Shown piece by piece: positions 1-8,365 of a stretch of 64,000 nucleotides of DNA (its first letter is position 1; each line of letters opens with the position of its first letter). The translations under genes and the position numbers were made by a program. The notes under the pieces were generated by a model. That model was not told where the DNA came from. It searched no databases and saw only the letters and a list, made by a program, of their open reading frames with translations. The stretch lies in assembly GCF_024171645.1 (NCBI RefSeq), contig NZ_JALKAC010000002.1, positions 124,001 through 188,000 of the forward strand. Direction: 5' to 3'. The DNA is from Flavobacterium sp. HSC-32F16 (GTDB taxonomy: Bacteria; Bacteroidota; Bacteroidia; Flavobacteriales; Flavobacteriaceae).

Positions 1-1170
1 TGGAAACAAGCCTTCATGATAATCTATAATTTCATCTTCTGTACAAAGGCATTTTTTAAGTTCGTTGAGAATTTCAGTCTCTTTTATTTTTTGACCAATA
101 AAAACAAGTTCATTAAGTCTGTCTCCAAAATCAGATGTCCAGCGTTCTTCTATTATATCCTGAAATTCAACAAAATTATTAAATGTCATTCGCTCACTTA
201 ACGGCATACTCGCCCACCAGACTCCTGCTCCTTCTGCTTTCATTGATCCACCGGCCTGACTCCAATTAATAGCCTGTTCCGGTCGTGATGCCATCCACAA
301 TAATCCTTTACTTCTAATAATATTTGCTGGAAAAGCTGAAGTAATAAAATTCCATAATCTATTGGGATGGAAAGGCCTTGAATCTCTAAATACAAAAGAG
401 TTTATTCCATATTCTTCTGTTTCCGGTGTATGAATTCCTTCTAATTCTCTAATCCAGCCTGCTGCATTTTCTGCTTCTTCATAATTGAACAATCCTGTAT
501 TTATAATTTCGTTCGGATTTACTTTTCCTAAAACCGAAGTGATTATTTTCGCCGCAGGATTCAACTTCTGAATAGAGGCTTTTAGCATTTTTAATGAGTC
601 CGGATCGATAAGATCTGTTTTATTCAAAATAATAACATTGGCAAATTCGACCTGGTCGACCAAAAGATTGACGATGTTGCGAGTATCGTTTTCAATATCA
701 GATAAGTTTTGCTCCTGCAAAGTTGCAGCCGATCCAAAATCCTTAAAAAAGTTAAAACTATCTACCACAGTAACCATAGTATCGATATAGCTGAACTTAG
801 ACAAATCAATACTTTCATCTTCATTCACAAATGAAAAAGTTTGAGCTACCGGTATGGGTTCGCTGATTCCTGTACTTTCAATAAGCAAATAATCAAATCT
901 GTTCTCTTCTGCTAATCTCTGTACTTCAACCATTAAGTCTTCACGCAAAGTACAGCAAATACAGCCATTGGTCATTTCAACTAATTTCTCTTCCGTTCTG
1001 GATAAAGTATTTTCATTTTTTACAAGTTGTGCATCAATATTAACTTCACTCATGTCGTTAACGATTATGGCAACTTTCAATCCTTCTTTGTTATGGAGTA
1101 TATGATTAAGCAGCGTAGTTTTTCCTGCTCCAAGAAATCCGCTTAATACGGTTACAGGTAATTTCTTCAT
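1..1170 (-). CDS. COG0523 (CobW/YciC-like) zinc-associated GTPase, 3' end cut by window edge
   Basis: The reading frame is open from the ATG at 1170 to base 1, giving 390 residues with no stop, so the C-terminus lies outside the window. The protein starts with a P-loop ([11 protein letters not shown]), has the family hallmark Cys motif NGCICC near residue 65, a NKTD guanine-specificity motif, and a C-terminal CobW_C-like stretch containing [12 protein letters not shown]0523 proteins are cytoplasmic GTPases that act as metallochaperones or in metal-starvation responses. Here the neighbours (MerC-like protein overlapping by ATGA, divergent Fur-family gene, Zur-like palindromes in the shared promoter) point to zinc rather than cobalamin or nitrile hydratase. 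The overlap with the upstream gene suggests translational coupling. Family assignment is firm; zinc is an inference from context. Confidence 0.93.
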   Translation of the reverse strand, partial: MKKLPVTVLSGFLGAGKTTLLNHILHNKEGLKVAIIVNDMSEVNIDAQLVKNENTLSRTEEKLVEMTNGCICCTLREDLMVEVQRLAEENRFDYLLIESTGISEPIPVAQTFSFVNEDESIDLSKFSYIDTMVTVVDSFNFFKDFGSAATLQEQNLSDIENDTRNIVNLLVDQVEFANVIILNKTDLIDPDSLKMLKASIQKLNPAAKIITSVLGKVNPNEIINTGLFNYEEAENAAGWIRELEGIHTPETEEYGINSFVFRDSRPFHPNRLWNFITSAFPANIIRSKGLLWMASRPEQAINWSQAGGSMKAEGAGVWWASMPLSERMTFNNFVEFQDIIEERWTSDFGDRLNELVFIGQKIKETEILNELKKCLCTEDEIIDYHEGLFP

Positions 1171-1520
1171 TTATGTCTGTTTTTATGATTTTTATAATTA
1201 ATCAAATGCCCAATGATCATTCCTGCTCCACCAAAATAAATAAGATCCAAATGAATCTCTAAGAATAAATCCGTCAAAATGCTTATCCAGATTAAACTCA
1301 TTGAAACAATCAAAATTGACGAAACCAAAAGACTCGATTTTTTCGTAATTTTGAGGATTGCAAATAAGCCTATCGAAGCAAATGCTAAATCGATAATTGG
1401 ATTGTGACTTATGCCTAAAGGAAGAATTGTTAAAAGTGGAAAAATCAAACAATGAATAAGGCACATTGCTGCACTTGAAATTCCTAATATATCGTAAAGG
1501 GATGAGGTTGTTTTCTTCAT
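1167..1520 (-). CDS. MerC domain membrane protein
   Basis: This 117-residue protein has about four hydrophobic segments and an early Cys-containing helix ([12 protein letters not shown]), the pattern of MerC-family inner-membrane proteins that carry soft metal ions. Its TGA overlaps the ATG of the COG0523 GTPase by 4 bp, so the two form an operon. In Flavobacteria MerC-like proteins without any mer operon often sit beside Zur-controlled genes, which matches the operator-like palindromes just upstream. A role in zinc or other divalent metal uptake is inferred; transport of mercury is unlikely because no merA or merR is near. Confidence 0.8.
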   Translation of the reverse strand: MKKTTSSLYDILGISSAAMCLIHCLIFPLLTILPLGISHNPIIDLAFASIGLFAILKITKKSSLLVSSILIVSMSLIWISILTDLFLEIHLDLIYFGGAGMIIGHLINYKNHKNRHK

Positions 1521-1539
1521 TTCTCGTACATTTGCTTAA

Positions 1540-1554
1540 TGCAATTTTGTTGCA
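1540..1554. promoter_or_regulatory. Zur-like operator palindrome, proximal copy
   Basis: TGCAATTTTGTTGCA is a 15-bp dyad (TGCAAy-n3-rTTGCA). It overlaps the -7 element (TATATTTG on the minus strand, 1553-1560) of the merC-COG0523 promoter. Its near twin lies 36 bp away centre to centre. Binding by the adjacent Fur-family protein is inferred. Confidence 0.7.
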
Positions 1555-1580
1555 AATATACATAATAAAATCAATTGCAA
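1553..1580 (-). promoter_or_regulatory. Bacteroidetes-type promoter of merC-COG0523 operon
   Basis: On the minus strand TTG (1578-1580), a 17-nt spacer and TATATTTG (1553-1560) match the flavobacterial consensus TTG-N17-23-TAnnTTTG. Both elements lie inside or touch the two Zur-like palindromes, so bound repressor would cover both. Confidence 0.65.
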
Positions 1581-1590
1581 CATTGTTGCA
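1576..1590. promoter_or_regulatory. Zur-like operator palindrome, distal copy
   Basis: TGCAACATTGTTGCA is a 15-bp dyad with perfect six-base arms. It covers the -33 element of the leftward promoter and lies 24 bp before the ATG of the divergent Fur-family gene, so it could also give autoregulation. Confidence 0.7.
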
Positions 1591-1614
1591 TTAAAATTTT
1601 TAATTCAAAACAAG

Positions 1615-2007
1615 ATGAAAGTTACACGTAACACCACAGCAAAGACAGCCGTTTTAGAGGTTTTTGAGAAATCTAAGACTGCGCTGTCTCATACCGAAAT
1701 CCAAAAACAATTGAATGATGTCTGCGATCGCGTTACCATTTATAGAATTTTAGATCGCTTAGTCAGCGACGACATTATTCATAAAATTTCGAATCTTGAC
1801 GGTACTGTAAAATATGCAAAATGCAATCATTCGCATCAACGAGTACACATCCATAATCATGCGCATTTTAGCTGTGAAAATTGTCATGAAATTACGTGTC
1901 TGGAAACTGTAAAACCAAGTTATATTATGCCTCATAATTATAAAGTAAACGAGATAAATTTTACATTATCTGGTTTATGTCCAAAATGTTTGAATTCTAA
2001 CATCTAA
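1615..2007 (+). CDS. Fur-family transcriptional regulator, probably Zur
   Basis: This 130-residue protein has the Fur layout: an N-terminal winged helix (DRVTIYRILDRLV is the recognition-helix region) and a C-terminal metal-binding dimerisation half with a His-rich stretch (HSHQRVHIHNHAHF), followed by two CxxC pairs (CENC and CPKC) that would form the structural zinc site. It is divergent from the MerC/COG0523 operon, and the intergenic region carries two matching palindromes. That pairing suggests the zinc sensor Zur rather than iron-sensing Fur or PerR. The family is certain; the metal is inferred from neighbours. Confidence 0.9.
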   Translation: MKVTRNTTAKTAVLEVFEKSKTALSHTEIQKQLNDVCDRVTIYRILDRLVSDDIIHKISNLDGTVKYAKCNHSHQRVHIHNHAHFSCENCHEITCLETVKPSYIMPHNYKVNEINFTLSGLCPKCLNSNI

Positions 2008-2008
2008 G

Positions 2009-2026
2009 TTTTAGACTCGCCTAAAA
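2009..2026. promoter_or_regulatory. MntR/DtxR-type operator upstream of mntH
   Basis: TTTTAGACTCGCCTAAAA is an 18-bp dyad (arms TTTTAGAC and GCCTAAAA, one mismatch), close to the TTAGGC-type dyads bound by DtxR/MntR regulators. It begins 2 bp after the Fur-family stop codon and ends 3 bp before the -33 element of the mntH promoter. A DtxR-family gene lies just downstream of mntH. Confidence 0.65.
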
Positions 2027-2029
2027 ATA

Positions 2030-2062
2030 TTGTTCAGCGAATATAATTTTTCTATATATTTG
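2030..2062 (+). promoter_or_regulatory. Promoter of mntH
   Basis: TTG (2030-2032), a 22-nt spacer and TATATTTG (2055-2062) fit the flavobacterial promoter consensus. The ATG of mntH follows 19 bp after the -7 element. Confidence 0.6.
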
Positions 2063-2081
2063 TTAAAACAATACTTTTAAA

Positions 2082-3950
2082 ATGACCAAATCTTTAGAAG
2101 AGGTAAACCAATCGGTTGCTACAGAACATAAAAAAACAGGTTTTAGAAAAATATTAGCCTTTTTAGGCCCGGCATATCTAGTAAGCGTTGGATATATGGA
2201 TCCCGGTAACTGGGCCACAGATATTGCCGGCGGAAGCCAATTTGGCTACACTTTAGTCTGGGTTTTGTTGATGAGTAACTTAATGGCTTTGCTTTTGCAG
2301 AGTTTGAGCGCAAGACTTGGAATTGTAACGCAGAGGGATTTGGCTCAGGCTTCGAGAGAAACCTATTCAAAATATATTAACTACATTTTATATTTTCTGG
2401 CAGAAATTGCCATCGCTGCTTGTGATTTGGCCGAAGTTCTCGGAATGGCCATCGGAATTAATCTGTTATTTGGAGTTCCGCTTTTTGAAGGCGTTTTGAT
2501 TACGGTTTTAGACACTTTTCTTTTATTATTTTTAATCAATAAGGGAATCCGCAAAATGGAAGCTTTTATTATTGCCCTGGTAGCAATTATTGGTTTTTCT
2601 TTCATTTTCGAAATGATCTTTGCAGAGCCTGAAGTTTCTAAAATTATCGCTGGATTGGTTCCTTCTATTCCAAATTCGGCTGCTTTATATATTGCAATCG
2701 GAATTATTGGGGCAACTGTAATGCCTCACAATCTTTACTTACACTCTTCTTTGGTTCAAACCAGAAAATTTGACAGAAGTCCGGCCGGAATCAAACAAGC
2801 TTTAAAATACAACTTAATCGATTCAACCATTGCTTTGAATTTGGCTTTCTTCGTAAATGCTGCCATTTTAATTCTGGCTGCAGCAACTTTCCATAAAAAC
2901 GGAATGTTTGAAGTTGCCGAGATTCAGGATGCACATCAATTTCTTGAACCTTTGCTTGGAACAAAATGGGCCCCCATATTATTTGCTGTTGCTTTGATTG
3001 CTGCAGGACAAAGTTCAACTGTAACGGGAACGCTTGCAGGACAAATTGTTATGGAAGGTTACTTACACTTACGCATTCAGCCTTGGGTGCGCCGAATTAT
3101 AACCCGATTGATTGCTATTGTTCCTGCCTTAATCGTGATTTGGGTTTATGGCGAAAGTGTAACCGGAAAACTTTTGATTTTGAGTCAGGTTATTTTGAGT
3201 TTACAATTAGGTTTCGCAATTATTCCGCTGATTCACTTTGTAAGCGACAAATCAAAAATGAATGGCTTTCATATTTCCAGAACCACCCAGGTCATTTCCT
3301 GGATTATTGCTTTAATCATTGTTTCTTTAAATGCTAAATTGGTTTATGATGAAATTACTTCATGGCTTGAAAGTTCAAATCATCCGATAATTTTATGGGT
3401 TACTGTAATACCGCTTGCCATTGCTTTTTCGGCATTACTGCTTTATATTGTGTTCAAGCCTTTTATTGCAAAAGCCAAATCGAAGGTTGTAAACCATTCT
3501 CCGCATAATTTAAAACTGCAGTTTTCTCCAAAAGAAAGTCAAAGCATCAAAAACATTGCAGTTTCTGTTGATTTTTCTAAAGCCGATGAAGCAGCATTGA
3601 ACAAAGCCTTTGAATTAGGCGGAATCGATACTGAATACACTTTAATCCATATTGTAGAAACTGTTGGTGCATTAATGTACGGAGTTCATGTTCACGATCA
3701 TGAAACTACAATCGACGAAAAATTATTATTAGAATATCAGGAAATGCTTTCGCAAAAGGGATTCAAGATTAAAACGGAACTTGGTTTTGGAAAACCCAAC
3801 AAAGTAATTCCGAAGATTATAAACGAAGGAAATTTTGATATTCTCGTTATGGGAACCCACGGCCACACTGGATTAAAAGATATTCTCTTTGGCACAACGG
3901 TAGATAAATTGAGACATAAAATTTCAATACCTTTGTTGATTGTTAAATAA
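2082..3950 (+). CDS. mntH: Nramp manganese/iron transporter with C-terminal universal stress (Usp) domain
   Basis: This 622-residue fusion has an Nramp transporter in roughly the first 460 residues. It shows the helix-1 metal-binding motif DPGNWATD (Nramp consensus DPGN) and the helix-6 motif MPHNLYLHSSLV. After a short linker, about residues 485-622 form a UspA domain ending with the nucleotide-binding signature GTHGHTG...FGTT and the strand LLIVK. Nramp proteins import Mn2+ or Fe2+ by proton symport across the inner membrane. Usp domains bind ATP or other adenine nucleotides, so the fusion could gate transport. A DtxR-type operator precedes the gene and mntR follows it, which favours manganese. 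Typical MntH is about 410-450 residues; the extra length is the Usp part. Confidence 0.93.
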   Translation: MTKSLEEVNQSVATEHKKTGFRKILAFLGPAYLVSVGYMDPGNWATDIAGGSQFGYTLVWVLLMSNLMALLLQSLSARLGIVTQRDLAQASRETYSKYINYILYFLAEIAIAACDLAEVLGMAIGINLLFGVPLFEGVLITVLDTFLLLFLINKGIRKMEAFIIALVAIIGFSFIFEMIFAEPEVSKIIAGLVPSIPNSAALYIAIGIIGATVMPHNLYLHSSLVQTRKFDRSPAGIKQALKYNLIDSTIALNLAFFVNAAILILAAATFHKNGMFEVAEIQDAHQFLEPLLGTKWAPILFAVALIAAGQSSTVTGTLAGQIVMEGYLHLRIQPWVRRIITRLIAIVPALIVIWVYGESVTGKLLILSQVILSLQLGFAIIPLIHFVSDKSKMNGFHISRTTQVISWIIALIIVSLNAKLVYDEITSWLESSNHPIILWVTVIPLAIAFSALLLYIVFKPFIAKAKSKVVNHSPHNLKLQFSPKESQSIKNIAVSVDFSKADEAALNKAFELGGIDTEYTLIHIVETVGALMYGVHVHDHETTIDEKLLLEYQEMLSQKGFKIKTELGFGKPNKVIPKIINEGNFDILVMGTHGHTGLKDILFGTTVDKLRHKISIPLLIVK

Positions 3951-3955
3951 AGGGG

Positions 3956-4029
3956 CTAAGGTTCTGAGATACTAAGTTGCTAAGGTTTTTAAATCTTAAA
4001 CTTAGAACCTTAGAATCTTAGAACCTTAG
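3956..4029. repeat. Imperfect inverted repeat of the CTAAGGTTCT family
   Basis: The interval between mntH and mntR consists of CTAAGGTTCTGAGATACTAAG-type units followed by their reverse complement (CTTAGAACCTTAGAATCTTAG), so the transcript could fold into a long hairpin. A second copy of the same words lies at 5771-5810. It looks like a dispersed intergenic repeat; no T-run supports a terminator. Confidence 0.7.
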
Positions 4030-4042
4030 AATCTAAAAAAGA

Positions 4043-4696
4043 ATGACCTTTTCAGAAGAAAATTATCTAAAATCTATATATCATCTAACAGCAGCGTTAG
4101 AAACTGAAGTAAGCACGAATGCCATTGCGGAAATAATGGAAACGAAAGCTTCTTCGGTTACCGATATGCTGAAAAAACTGGCCGATAAAGATTTAGTAAA
4201 TTATAAAAAATACCAAGGTGTTTCATTAACCGAAAACGGAAAACTGGCGGCCAAAATGATTGTTAGAAAACATCGTTTATGGGAAGTGTTCTTAGTAGAG
4301 AAACTAAATTTCAGCTGGGATGAAGTTCATGATATTGCAGAGCAGTTAGAACATATCAAATCCGAGCAATTGATTAACCGTCTGGATGATTTTTTGGGAA
4401 ATCCTACCGAAGATCCGCATGGGGATCCAATTCCCGATGCTAATGGCCGAATTATAAAAATTGAGAAACAACTGCTTTCTGAATTATCAGAAAATCAAAC
4501 CGGTGTTTGTGTCGGCGTAAAAGATACTTCTTCTGAGTTTCTTAAATATTTAGACAAGCAAGGAATTGCTTTGAGTTCAAAAATTGAATTTCTTTCAAAA
4601 GAATCTTTCGATTTGTCGGTAAAAATTAAAGTTGATGGAAGGGAATTATCTATTTCGAATAAAATTGCTTCTAATTTGTTTGTAAAGCTGGTTTAG
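4043..4696 (+). CDS. mntR: DtxR/MntR-family metal-dependent transcriptional regulator
   Basis: This 217-residue protein begins with the DtxR-type winged helix (TFSEENYLKSIYHL, then METKASSVTDMLKKL as recognition region). A dimerisation/metal domain follows with HRLWEVFLVEKL and a HDIAEQLEHI segment supplying Glu/His ligands. The C-terminal 65 residues resemble an SH3-like FeoA domain. Members repress metal uptake genes when loaded with Mn2+ or Fe2+. Its position after the Nramp gene and the dyad at 2009-2026 make mntH the likely target. Length fits three-domain members (IdeR-like) rather than the short Bacillus MntR. Confidence 0.9.
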   Translation: MTFSEENYLKSIYHLTAALETEVSTNAIAEIMETKASSVTDMLKKLADKDLVNYKKYQGVSLTENGKLAAKMIVRKHRLWEVFLVEKLNFSWDEVHDIAEQLEHIKSEQLINRLDDFLGNPTEDPHGDPIPDANGRIIKIEKQLLSELSENQTGVCVGVKDTSSEFLKYLDKQGIALSSKIEFLSKESFDLSVKIKVDGRELSISNKIASNLFVKLV

Positions 4697-4873
4697 AGAA
4701 TATTTCGTAAAGAATATGCGAAGAGCTTTTACGAGAAAACACATCAAGAATTATATGAGCCGAATCCACGGTTCTCTTTTATTACAATCTCAATTATTTT
4801 GGACGGGATTTTAATCCGTTGATTAAACGCAGACGTCAATAGAGTTCCGTAGAAACGAAACATATTCACAATA
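4697..4873. other. Intergenic stretch with dispersed-repeat fragments
   Basis: No gene is seen. Near 4843-4868 the words GTTCCGTAGAAACGAAACAT resemble the element at 17517-17540 (GTTCCGAAGGAACGATTCAT), suggesting decayed copies of one repeat family. Confidence 0.4.
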
Positions 4874-5359
4874 TCAATATTTTTTATCTGTCTGAGAAAC
4901 CCATTTTCCAGCCGCATCAACATTTTGTCTCAACAATATATTTAACTGACCAACATGATGCTGTACATGTCTCATGTTGTATAAAATCATTTCAATTCTG
5001 CTGTAATTTTTCTTTTTCGTAATGAATCTTTCTTTTGAAGTTTCTTCATTTAATCCTTCAATTAAACAAAAAACCTTTTTACGGGAATACTCAAGGTATT
5101 CCATTAATTCTTCTTTTAGATAGATTCTTTCCGGTAAAATTCCTTTTGGATCAAATTCAGATAAAGAAAATGGTTTAGGCGGAGAAAAATCATCCACCTC
5201 AATTGATGAGTAATAATCAAGCCAAAAAATAGTATGATAAGCAGAATACCAGAAATCTTTTTTATCCCAAAAGCTTTCAGGACAAAGCAAGATTGAACTT
5301 TCGAGCATATCTATTACAGCTCCAAATTGTCTCCATAATATTCCCTTAAGTTCTTCCAT
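4874..5359 (-). CDS. DinB-like superfamily protein
   Basis: This 161-residue protein has the four-helix DinB/YfiT pattern: an N-terminal helix (WRQFGAVIDMLESSI), a histidine in SAYHTIFWLDYY, and the late motif MRHVQHHVGQLNILLRQ that supplies two further metal ligands. DinB-fold proteins are cytoplasmic metal-binding proteins, some being thiol-dependent S-transferases; no specific substrate can be named. It lies 9 bp downstream of the 132-residue gene and is probably cotranscribed with it. Confidence 0.8.
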   Translation of the reverse strand: MEELKGILWRQFGAVIDMLESSILLCPESFWDKKDFWYSAYHTIFWLDYYSSIEVDDFSPPKPFSLSEFDPKGILPERIYLKEELMEYLEYSRKKVFCLIEGLNEETSKERFITKKKNYSRIEMILYNMRHVQHHVGQLNILLRQNVDAAGKWVSQTDKKY

Positions 5360-5368
5360 GGTTTAATT

Positions 5369-5767
5369 TTAAACAATCCCCTTTTCAATCATTTCCAACA
5401 TAACAGGCGATGCATTTTTAAATGTCGGCGGTTGTTCAATAATGCTTCCGGCGTTCTTTTTGTTTACTTTGAAAGTAACGTCGTTGTCTGTTGTAAACAA
5501 AAGTGCCGTTAGAAATGGTTTTTTGATGTAAGAACCTAAAACTAACAACGCTTCATCTAAAGTATGAATACTTTCGATTTCTTCTGTTTTATAGCGAGTC
5601 ATTAATGAAATAGAGAAAGTATTATCTTCATTCAGAACTAGTCTAAAATAGATATTTTTAATTTCTGTGTCTCCCATAGTTTTAGCCAAAGTCAGTTTTG
5701 CGAAAGTTCCTGCTTGGATGCTTTCTTTAACTCGTTCACAAAAAAGGGCAAATATTGGTTCGTACAT
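5369..5767 (-). CDS. Conserved hypothetical protein
   Basis: This 132-residue protein is not recognised. It has no signal peptide or membrane segment, and the central part looks beta-rich (IKNIYFRLVLNEDNTFSISL and TALLFTTDNDVTFKVNKK). It sits directly upstream of the DinB-like gene with a 9-bp gap, so the two probably share a transcript. Codon use and composition resemble the neighbours. Function unknown. Confidence 0.75.
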   Translation of the reverse strand: MYEPIFALFCERVKESIQAGTFAKLTLAKTMGDTEIKNIYFRLVLNEDNTFSISLMTRYKTEEIESIHTLDEALLVLGSYIKKPFLTALLFTTDNDVTFKVNKKNAGSIIEQPPTFKNASPVMLEMIEKGIV

Positions 5768-5770
5768 TTT

Positions 5771-5933
5771 TTAAGGTTCTAAGGTTCTGAGATGCTAAGG
5801 TTCTAAGTTTTAAAACCTTTGTCTTTTGTTTTATTGCAAAGCAACACAAAGATTTCGCAAAGTTACACAAAGATTTATATAAATTTTTTCTTTGTGAATC
5901 TCTGTGCTATCTCGTGCAACTTCGTGGAATAAC
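5771..5933. repeat. Intergenic repeats (CTAAGGTTCT copy plus CACAAAGATTT/TTTGTGAATC words)
   Basis: Bases 5771-5810 repeat the CTAAGGTTCTGAGATGCTAAGG words of 3956-4029. Bases 5835-5930 carry CACAAAGATTT twice and an inverted relative (CTTTGTGAATCTCTGTG), a repeat-derived hairpin region. No gene is seen. The minus-strand genes on either side could use it for termination or promoter context. Confidence 0.5.
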
Positions 5934-6716
5934 TTATTTTCCTGTAAATTCAGCTTTACGTTTTTCTAAAAAGGCTGTAGTTCCTTCTTTAAAATCCTCG
6001 GTTCCGAAACATTGTCCAAAAGATTTTATTTCAGTATCAAATCCATTTTTGCCGTCTTCAAAATTCGCATTTATAGCTTTTATAGCTTTACCAATTGCAA
6101 ACGGAGCATTTTTAATGATTTTTTGAGCAATTACCTCTGTAAAAGACAAAAGTTCTGCCTGAGATACTACGTGATTTACTAAACCGTATTGTTTTGCTTC
6201 TTCAGCAGAAATCATCGCTGCGGTCATGATCATTTCCATCGCTCGGCCTTTTCCAACTAATTGTGGCAAACGCTGTGTTCCTCCGTAACCTGGAATCAAT
6301 CCTAAAGTTACTTCCGGCAGTCCCATTTTTGCATTGTCTGAAGCTACTCTAAAATGACAAGCCATTGCTAACTCTAATCCTCCGCCTAAAGCAAAGCCAT
6401 TAACGGCTGCAATAACTGGTTTTTTAAGATTTTCGATATAATCAAATAAAGATTCCTGACCTTCAGATGCTAACTGTGCGCCTTCAACAACAGTATAGTT
6501 GGCAAATTCTGAAATATCGGCTCCGGCTACAAAAGCTTTTTCGCCGCTTCCCGTTAAAATAATAACGCGAACATCGTCACTTTCCCCTAACAGCTTAATA
6601 GCATTACTCAAATCACTGATTGTCGATTTGTTTAAAGCATTCAGTTTTGCAGGTCTGTTTATTGTGATTGTAGCAGTTTTTTCCTTAATAGAAATTAATA
6701 TATTTTCGTAGTTCAT
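5934..6716 (-). CDS. Enoyl-CoA hydratase / crotonase
   Basis: I chose the ATG at 6716 (MNYENILISIKEK), giving 260 residues, the usual crotonase size; a longer frame would run into the upstream kinase gene. Visible motifs are the oxyanion-hole loop AFVAGADISEF, the catalytic Glu in GGGLELAMACHF, and the second Glu in GLPEVTLGLIPGYGGTQRL. The protein hydrates 2-enoyl-CoA to 3-hydroxyacyl-CoA in fatty-acid or butanoate metabolism in the cytoplasm. The combination of both glutamates supports true hydratase activity. It lies 10 bp downstream of the sensor kinase, probably cotranscribed, with no obvious functional link. Confidence 0.92.
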   Translation of the reverse strand: MNYENILISIKEKTATITINRPAKLNALNKSTISDLSNAIKLLGESDDVRVIILTGSGEKAFVAGADISEFANYTVVEGAQLASEGQESLFDYIENLKKPVIAAVNGFALGGGLELAMACHFRVASDNAKMGLPEVTLGLIPGYGGTQRLPQLVGKGRAMEMIMTAAMISAEEAKQYGLVNHVVSQAELLSFTEVIAQKIIKNAPFAIGKAIKAINANFEDGKNGFDTEIKSFGQCFGTEDFKEGTTAFLEKRKAEFTGK

Positions 6717-6726
6717 GACGATGAAT

Positions 6727-8199
6727 TTAAGAGTTTGTAATAGGTAAAGAAACCCTAAATGTGGTTCCTTTTCCGTAAGTTGATTCAAAGGTAATTGTTC
6801 CTTTATAATTTTCTATAATGTTTTTTATAATTCCGAGTCCAAGTCCCATACCACTAGTTTTAGTAGTAAATTTTGGCTCGAAAATTCTGCCGATGTCTTG
6901 TTTTTGAATCCCTATTCCATTGTCTTTAACCGCAATTTCAACATTGTTGTTTCGTCTTTTTACAGTAACGACAATCGATTTTTGAAACTGACTTTCGGGA
7001 ATTGCCTGCGTTGCGTTTTTAACCAAATTGGTAATAATACGAATCAATTGCGTACGATCCATTTTCGAAATAATTTCTTCTTCATCGCTTTCAAAGGAAA
7101 TATATTCTTCATTGAAAATATCCAAAGCCAATTCGACAACCTCAACCACATTTAAGGTTTCGTTTTGCTGTGCCGGCATCGATGCAAAGTTCGAAAACGC
7201 CGAAGCCACCGCCGTCATTGTATCAATCTGCTGAATTAAGGTTTCGGAGTAATCGTTCATTTTCTGCTTTACATCGGGATCGTTCGGATCAAACTTTCTT
7301 TGAAAACTCTGCACCGTTAATCGCATTGGCGTAAGCGGATTTTTAATTTCGTGTGCCACCTGTTTTGCCATTTCGCGCCACGCTTCTTCACGTTCGCTTT
7401 GCGCTAGTTTAATCGCACTGGTTTCCAATTTGTCCACCATTCCGTTATATGCTTTTATCAGGAAGTTCACTTCTTTGCTATTCGCTTCTAAAACAATTTT
7501 CTCATTTTTCTGATCTAAATTGGTTTCTTCCAAGCGGTCAGAAATGGTTTTTAATGATTTTGTGATATAAGTTGAAAGGAAATACGCCAAGGCAAAAGCC
7601 ACAATCAGCATAAAAGAATATACCTGACTTAAACGAATCAGGAAAGTATTCAATTCATTATCGTAATAACCGTCATCTTCTAAATACGGAAGATTTAGAA
7701 TTCCGAGTGGTTTGAATTTTTCGTCTTTTATTAAGCTGTAGGATGATCTGTTTTTGACTCCGTCGATAGTTTTAATGTCTACAAAACGTTTTTCGATAGA
7801 AGAACGAACCAGTTTTAGAATATATTCCGGAATTGGCGGTGCGATTTTGTCAACGGCGAAAGACTCTTTGGAAGATTTTAAAAGTTTTCCGTCAAGACTG
7901 TAAATGTTAATTTCGATTTTGTGAATCTGTGCTAACTCATGGATTTTGTCTTTAAAGATTAAATCCAGATTTTGAGTTTTAAGCGGATAAGTTGTAGTAG
8001 AAAGAACATAATTAATGTGTTCTTTTACCGCATTTTCTTTTCGTTCAAGTCTTTCCTGATGATATTCTTTGGCCTCGGTTTTAAACTGAATAATCGAAAT
8101 CGAAGCCAATAAAAAAGATGCCACAACAATCAATACAATCATCGACAGGAAAATCCTGGTACGAAGAGATAGCATTGTCATTTTGAAGTTGTTCAGCAT
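6727..8199 (-). CDS. NtrY-like membrane sensor histidine kinase with HAMP domain
   Basis: This 490-residue protein has a first membrane helix (residues ~15-38), an extracytoplasmic sensor segment of about 150 residues, a second helix (~193-212), a HAMP linker, a HisKA box with the phosphorylated His at about 283 (VAHEIKNPLTPMRL), and an HATPase domain (NLVKNATQAIP, DNGIGI, GMGLGLGI). The HEIKNPLTP box is typical of NtrY-type kinases. No receiver or response-regulator gene adjoins, so its partner is encoded elsewhere. The signal sensed is unknown. Confidence 0.9.
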   Translation of the reverse strand: MLNNFKMTMLSLRTRIFLSMIVLIVVASFLLASISIIQFKTEAKEYHQERLERKENAVKEHINYVLSTTTYPLKTQNLDLIFKDKIHELAQIHKIEINIYSLDGKLLKSSKESFAVDKIAPPIPEYILKLVRSSIEKRFVDIKTIDGVKNRSSYSLIKDEKFKPLGILNLPYLEDDGYYDNELNTFLIRLSQVYSFMLIVAFALAYFLSTYITKSLKTISDRLEETNLDQKNEKIVLEANSKEVNFLIKAYNGMVDKLETSAIKLAQSEREEAWREMAKQVAHEIKNPLTPMRLTVQSFQRKFDPNDPDVKQKMNDYSETLIQQIDTMTAVASAFSNFASMPAQQNETLNVVEVVELALDIFNEEYISFESDEEEIISKMDRTQLIRIITNLVKNATQAIPESQFQKSIVVTVKRRNNNVEIAVKDNGIGIQKQDIGRIFEPKFTTKTSGMGLGLGIIKNIIENYKGTITFESTYGKGTTFRVSLPITNS

Positions 8200-8214
8200 T
8201 TGTTTTGTTTTTTC

Positions 8215-8359
8215 GCCACGAATTTCACGAATTTACACGAATTAATTTTTTATGTTTTTTGCCACAGATTAAAAGGATTATGAGGATTAAAAAAAATCAT
8301 TTAAATCTTTTTAATCTGTGGCAAAAAAAGAATTAGTGTAAATTCGTGTAATTCGTGGC
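8215..8359. repeat. Nested inverted repeats between sensor kinase and hemJ
   Basis: The outer arms read GCCACGAATTTCACGAATTT (from 8215) and GTGTAAATTCGTGTAATTCG...TGGC (to 8359). The inner arms are GCCACAGATTAAAA (8261-8274) and TTTTAATCTGTGGC (8309-8322). This cruciform-like element fills almost the whole gap of 166 bp, which has no gene. It looks like two dispersed Flavobacterium intergenic repeats, one inserted in the other. Confidence 0.75.
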
Positions 8360-8365
8360 AATACT

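Noticed and set aside
1198..1563. Open frame on the minus strand overlapping the MerC gene
   Set aside because: It is out of frame with MerC, crosses the promoter and Zur-like boxes, and has no domain.
6717..6788. N-terminal extension of crotonase
   Set aside because: It overlaps the 3' end of the kinase gene, and orthologous crotonases start at MNYENI-like sequence.
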